A DNA stretch of 17,042 nt from NCBI GenBank assembly GCA_964368275.1, contig CAYJAQ010000032.1, positions 1 through 17,042 of the forward strand, in the 5' to 3' direction. A program made the position numbers and the translations under genes. Below, one piece after another: positions 14,471 through 17,042 of this stretch (within the stretch, counting starts at the first letter, position 1; each line of letters begins with the position of its first letter). This DNA comes from CAYJAQ01 sp964368275 (lineage in GTDB: Bacteria; Bacillota_I; Bacilli_A; ML615J-28; CAG-313). The notes under the pieces were generated by a model. The model had not been told where the DNA came from and did no database searches. It saw only the letters and a program-made list of their open reading frames with translations.

Positions 14471-15247
14471 ATGTTTATAATTGGTGATTTGGTTGTTTTT
14501 AAAACAGATGTTAATAAATATATATATAAAGTAACAGAGATTAATGAAATAGCTGAAGAGTTACTTTTAGTTGGTTACTCATATCGAATGATAAAATGGG
14601 CAAAATATGATGAAGTAGAAAAAGCATCTAGCGAAGACATAAAAAAAGAAAATAATAAAAATGATCGTTATTATAAGAGCATTGTCAAAGGATCGAAAGA
14701 ACGACAAGCTAAAGTTATCTTTGGTCGCGTGCTGCATATTGATGGTGATCAAGAATTTTTAAATAATTGTCTACAGTTATATGAAGAATTACATATACCT
14801 CATGTTGGGCTTCATTTGCATGAAAAAGAAACAGCAAAACTAATTCAAGATATTATGCAGCACATTACACCCGATATAGTGGTGATTACAGGGCATGATT
14901 CATATAACGGCAATGGCAAGGCAGATTTAGAAAATTATGAAAATAGCCAATCATTTTTAGCAGCCATAAGAGAAATTCGAAAATTGTATGGTTATCAAGA
15001 AGTAACGATTATTGCGGGGGCATGTGAATCACATTTTGAAGCCTTAATGGGAAGTGGAGCTAACTTTGCTTCAAGCCCAAAAAGAATCAATACTCACACA
15101 TATGACCCAGCTGTGGTTGCAATAAAAGTGGCAACAACTTCAACTCATAAAGTAGTTGATTTTAATAATATTTTGAAATATATTGAAAATGGTCGCGCCG
15201 CCATAGGTGGTATTGAAACTCTTGGTAAAATGCGATTATTATTATAG
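14471..15247 (+). CDS. yabG: Sporulation-specific protease YabG
   Basis: YabG is a cysteine peptidase (258 residues; about 290 in B. subtilis) that, in spore formers, processes coat or germination-related proteins in the mother cell. An N-terminal beta-rich SH3-like part (residues 1-50, IGDLVVFK) is followed by a charged linker and the conserved core. The core contains GRVLHIDGD, TGHDSYNGNGK (His142), IAGACESHFEAL (Cys185, His188), ANFASSPKRIN and the end motif GGIETLGKMR. Cys185 and His142 correspond to the residues expected to be catalytic. AGGTG at 14461-14465 supports the start. It lies between rsmA and ispE as in B. subtilis, but veg and sspF, which sit after yabG there, are missing. Its presence with bofA argues that the organism, or a recent ancestor, makes spores. 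Confidence 0.93.
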   Translation: MFIIGDLVVFKTDVNKYIYKVTEINEIAEELLLVGYSYRMIKWAKYDEVEKASSEDIKKENNKNDRYYKSIVKGSKERQAKVIFGRVLHIDGDQEFLNNCLQLYEELHIPHVGLHLHEKETAKLIQDIMQHITPDIVVITGHDSYNGNGKADLENYENSQSFLAAIREIRKLYGYQEVTIIAGACESHFEALMGSGANFASSPKRINTHTYDPAVVAIKVATTSTHKVVDFNNILKYIENGRAAIGGIETLGKMRLLL

Positions 15248-15257
15248 GAGGTGTCAA

Positions 15258-16088
15258 ATGCTTTACAAGGCAAATGCGAAAATCAACTTGCGTTTAAAAA
15301 TAGTAGGTAAGAAAAATAGCGGTTACCATGAACTACAGATGTTAAATGCCAAAATCGATTTATATGACATTCTAAAATTTAATAAAACAACTGATGAAAT
15401 TAAAGTCACTATTAATAATGATATGCCTGAAGAAAACAATTTTGTCTATAAGATTGCCAAATACATGAAAGAACAATATATGTTCCCAGGGGGTCTCACC
15501 ATAAACATTGAAAAGAATATTCCAATGTCTGGCGGTCTAGGGGGCGGCAGTAGTGATGCGGCATGCACTATTAATGCAATAAATAATATATATGGTCTTA
15601 ACTTAACGTTTGAAGAAAAGACTAATATTGCTATGAAATTTGGCACTGATATCGTTTATTGCTTGCAAGATAACATTGCGATTGTTGAAGGTACTGGCGA
15701 AAAAATTACACCAATTAATATAAAAATTCCGTATAAGGTAATTCTAGTTAATCCTAATATTGCTGTTAGCACTAAAGAAATATATCAAATGGTTGATGCT
15801 AAAAAGATCACAGGCACTGTTCTTACTTATGATGAATTTAGCGGCGATAGTTTAATTAATTTAATGGAGAACGATTTACAAGATTATACGATATCGAGAT
15901 ATCCAATAATTGCTGAAATAATTAGCGAATTAGAAGAACTAAAAGTAAAAAAAAGTATTATGAGTGGCTCAGGCGCTTCGGTAATTGCATTAGTTGAGAG
16001 TGAAGAAGCCATCGAAATAACTAAAAAATATCACGAATTACACCCTGACTATTTTGTAACACTTTCACAAATAATTGAAACGAGGTAA
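15258..16088 (+). CDS. ispE: 4-diphosphocytidyl-2-C-methyl-D-erythritol kinase
   Basis: IspE (276 residues) is the GHMP-family kinase of the non-mevalonate (MEP) isoprenoid pathway; it phosphorylates CDP-methylerythritol with ATP in the cytoplasm. AKINLRLKIVG gives catalytic Lys8, GYHELQML follows, and the ATP loop PMSGGLGGGSSDAA lies at 89-102. FGTDIVYCL supplies the catalytic Asp131, and the third GHMP motif SGSGASVIAL is near the C-terminus. ATG 15258 is chosen because a perfect AGGAGGTG (15246-15253) overlaps the yabG stop; the frame is open further upstream inside yabG but has no binding site there. The gene implies endogenous isoprenoid synthesis, unlike most Mycoplasma species. Confidence 0.95.
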   Translation: MLYKANAKINLRLKIVGKKNSGYHELQMLNAKIDLYDILKFNKTTDEIKVTINNDMPEENNFVYKIAKYMKEQYMFPGGLTINIEKNIPMSGGLGGGSSDAACTINAINNIYGLNLTFEEKTNIAMKFGTDIVYCLQDNIAIVEGTGEKITPINIKIPYKVILVNPNIAVSTKEIYQMVDAKKITGTVLTYDEFSGDSLINLMENDLQDYTISRYPIIAEIISELEELKVKKSIMSGSGASVIALVESEEAIEITKKYHELHPDYFVTLSQIIETR

Positions 16089-16090
16089 TT

Positions 16091-16621
16091 ATGGAAAATA
16101 AAACAACGACAATAATTCAAAGAATAACACAAAACAACCTGGTTGACTTTAATATGCATATTGTAATGCGACAACCCAAAATGCTTATTAATCAGATTAT
16201 CACAATTTGCTTATCGGTATTTCTTGGTTTTTTATCAATGATTAGAGAAGAAAAAAGCTACATATTGTTAGGACTAGCTATTGTAATATTAATATATGCT
16301 ACTGTTCTTTTTTGGCCAATTCAAAAAAAGATTGTTAAAAATCATATTATTAAGAAGACAAGTGCTGCACCAATTAATATTTTGGTTGATTTAAACGAAG
16401 AAGGCATGTTATACAAATTGGTCAATGAAGATGCTAGTCAAAGATTTGCGTGGAATGAAATTGGTAAGGTAATAATCACACCTAAATATATATATTTTTA
16501 CATAAATTCATATACTACTCTTTTTGTTGTAAAGGAAGGTACGGCTAATATTGAAGAGTTTGAGAAAGTAATTACTCACTATTTAAATGAAAATATTAAT
16601 GTTTTTTTTCGAAAAAAGTAA
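16091..16621 (+). CDS. YcxB-like membrane protein
   Basis: This is a 176-residue protein with two membrane helices (about 33-50 and 57-76) and cytoplasmic N- and C-terminal parts. The C-terminal half has alternating beta strands with a conserved-looking tryptophan and FAWNEIGKVIITPKYIYFY, the pattern of the YcxB-like family of unknown function. It starts two bases after the ispE stop with GAGGT overlapping that stop, so it is translated from the same mRNA. In B. subtilis the position between ispE and spoVG is taken by purR and yabJ, which are not seen here. No function can be assigned. Confidence 0.7.
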   Translation: MENKTTTIIQRITQNNLVDFNMHIVMRQPKMLINQIITICLSVFLGFLSMIREEKSYILLGLAIVILIYATVLFWPIQKKIVKNHIIKKTSAAPINILVDLNEEGMLYKLVNEDASQRFAWNEIGKVIITPKYIYFYINSYTTLFVVKEGTANIEEFEKVITHYLNENINVFFRKK

Positions 16622-16638
16622 AAATAGTGGGAAAACGC

Positions 16639-16667
16639 TTGCAATTTAAAAATTGTTATGCTACAAT
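16639..16667 (+). promoter_or_regulatory. SigA-type promoter of spoVG
   Basis: TTGCAA at 16639-16644, 17-base spacer, TACAAT at 16662-16667 with TGC before it. Transcription would start near 16674, leaving about 38 bases of leader with AGGAG at 16701-16705. In B. subtilis spoVG is instead read by sigma-H and repressed by AbrB; no sigma-H pattern is evident here. Confidence 0.78.
16642..16655 (+). promoter_or_regulatory. Palindrome inside the spoVG promoter
   Basis: CAATTT (16642-16647) and AAATTG (16650-16655) form a perfect inverted repeat with a two-base centre that overlaps the end of the -35 and fills most of the spacer. A protein bound there would block RNA polymerase. The AT-rich composition makes chance possible. 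Confidence 0.35.
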
Positions 16668-16711
16668 ATTATTGCAATGGAAAATATTAGCGCGAAAAAG
16701 AGGAGAATGAA

Positions 16712-16969
16712 ATGCAAATTACAGACATTAGAATTAAAAAAGTAGAGGGGGAAACCAGATTAAAAGCCATAGCGTCTATTACAATTGACAATTCCTTTGC
16801 TATTCATGAGTTAAGAATCATTGAAGGTAATGAAGGTCTATTTGTAGCTATGCCTAGCCGTAAAACAGCAGAAGGCACTTTTAGAGATATTGCGCATCCG
16901 ATCAACATTGAAACTAGAAGAATGGTTGAAGCGGAAGTGCTAAGAGCATATTCAGAAGTTGGTGAATAA
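16712..16969 (+). CDS. spoVG: SpoVG regulatory nucleic-acid-binding protein
   Basis: SpoVG (85 residues) is a small, dimeric, site-specific DNA/RNA-binding regulator. It is named for a role in spore cortex formation and asymmetric septation but is also widespread in non-spore-formers such as Listeria, Staphylococcus and Borrelia. The sequence is canonical: MQITDIRIKKVEG, KAIASITIDN, GNEGLFVAMPSRKT, FRDIAHPIN, and a C-terminal helix. Its length equals the short form of the family. The start has AGGAG seven bases upstream. It is transcribed from its own promoter and followed by a strong terminator. It cannot by itself show that the organism sporulates, unlike bofA and yabG nearby. Confidence 0.97.
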   Translation: MQITDIRIKKVEGETRLKAIASITIDNSFAIHELRIIEGNEGLFVAMPSRKTAEGTFRDIAHPINIETRRMVEAEVLRAYSEVGE

Positions 16970-16979
16970 TTTTGGAACG

Positions 16980-17009
16980 GTCTTATGGATTCATAAGACT
17001 TTTTTCTTT
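16980..17009 (+). terminator. Rho-independent terminator after spoVG
   Basis: GTCTTATG (16980-16987) and CATAAGAC (16992-16999) form a perfect eight-base-pair stem around loop GATT, followed by TTTTTT and a further T run. It starts 11 bases after the spoVG stop and marks the end of this cluster. No gene can be recognised in the remaining bases to the window end. Confidence 0.92.
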
Positions 17010-17042
17010 GGCAAAATTAGGAAAAATAAAAAAGATATATAT

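Noticed and set aside
15207..15257. Earlier in-frame start for ispE inside yabG
   Set aside because: A perfect AGGAGGTG precedes the ATG at 15258, and IspE proteins begin with the AKINL motif shortly after that start.
16629..16643. Catabolite-response (cre) box overlapping the spoVG -35
   Set aside because: It has two mismatches in the key left half of the consensus, and spoVG is not a usual CcpA target; the match is no better than chance expects in this region.
139..16969. Genetic code 4 (TGA read as tryptophan)
   Set aside because: All of about fifty tryptophan codons are TGG and no gene needs TGA read-through, which is not what an AT-rich code-4 genome shows.

Overview
The window is AT-rich, gene-dense DNA with all 17 recognised genes on the + strand. 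It most likely comes from a low-GC Bacillota (Bacilli) related to the Mollicutes, such as Izemoplasmatales, RF39, Acholeplasmatales or Erysipelotrichales. This placement is inferred. It rests on base composition, on a nuclease-plus-ABC-transporter linkage known from mycoplasmas, on Bacillus-like housekeeping synteny (rsmA-yabG-ispE-spoVG), on a MEP-pathway gene (ispE) and on sporulation genes (bofA, yabG) that true mycoplasmas lack. About fifty tryptophans are all encoded by TGG and no gene ends in TGA, so the standard code fits, although TGA is unused as a stop here.

Region 1 (63-9590) is one operon with a clear promoter and terminator. It encodes a carbohydrate-type (CUT1) ABC transporter (ATPase, two permeases, lipoprotein binding protein), then a secreted SNase-fold nuclease lipoprotein with intact catalytic residues, then a 1156-residue lipoprotein built from bacterial Ig-like and OB-like modules with a C-terminal lamin-tail domain. 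The likely theme is capture and degradation of extracellular nucleic acid (or another polymer) at the cell surface with uptake of a breakdown product.

Region 2 (9633-12912) is a second transcription unit. It holds two tandem NrnA-family DHH/DHHA1 phosphoesterases (nanoRNase/pAp phosphatase type), the nucleotidase SurE, a very short BofA (pro-sigma-K processing inhibitor) and a DUF1934/YwiB-like protein. The first three genes act on short oligonucleotides and nucleotides, so regions 1 and 2 together could form a path from external nucleic acid to nucleosides. That link is a hypothesis.

Region 3 (12936-17009) holds rpoE (RNA polymerase delta) with its own promoter, leader hairpin and terminator. 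It is followed by rsmA, yabG, ispE, a YcxB-like membrane protein gene and spoVG, which has its own promoter and a strong terminator. This is a reduced version of the B. subtilis ksgA-yabG-veg-sspF-ispE-purR-yabJ-spoVG order.

The five convincing promoters share an unusual pattern: a -35 beginning TTGC rather than TTGA, exactly 17 bp of spacer, and a TGn extended -10. I saw no tRNA, rRNA, CRISPR array, insertion sequence, attachment site or origin. No stretch longer than 300 bases lacks a gene.
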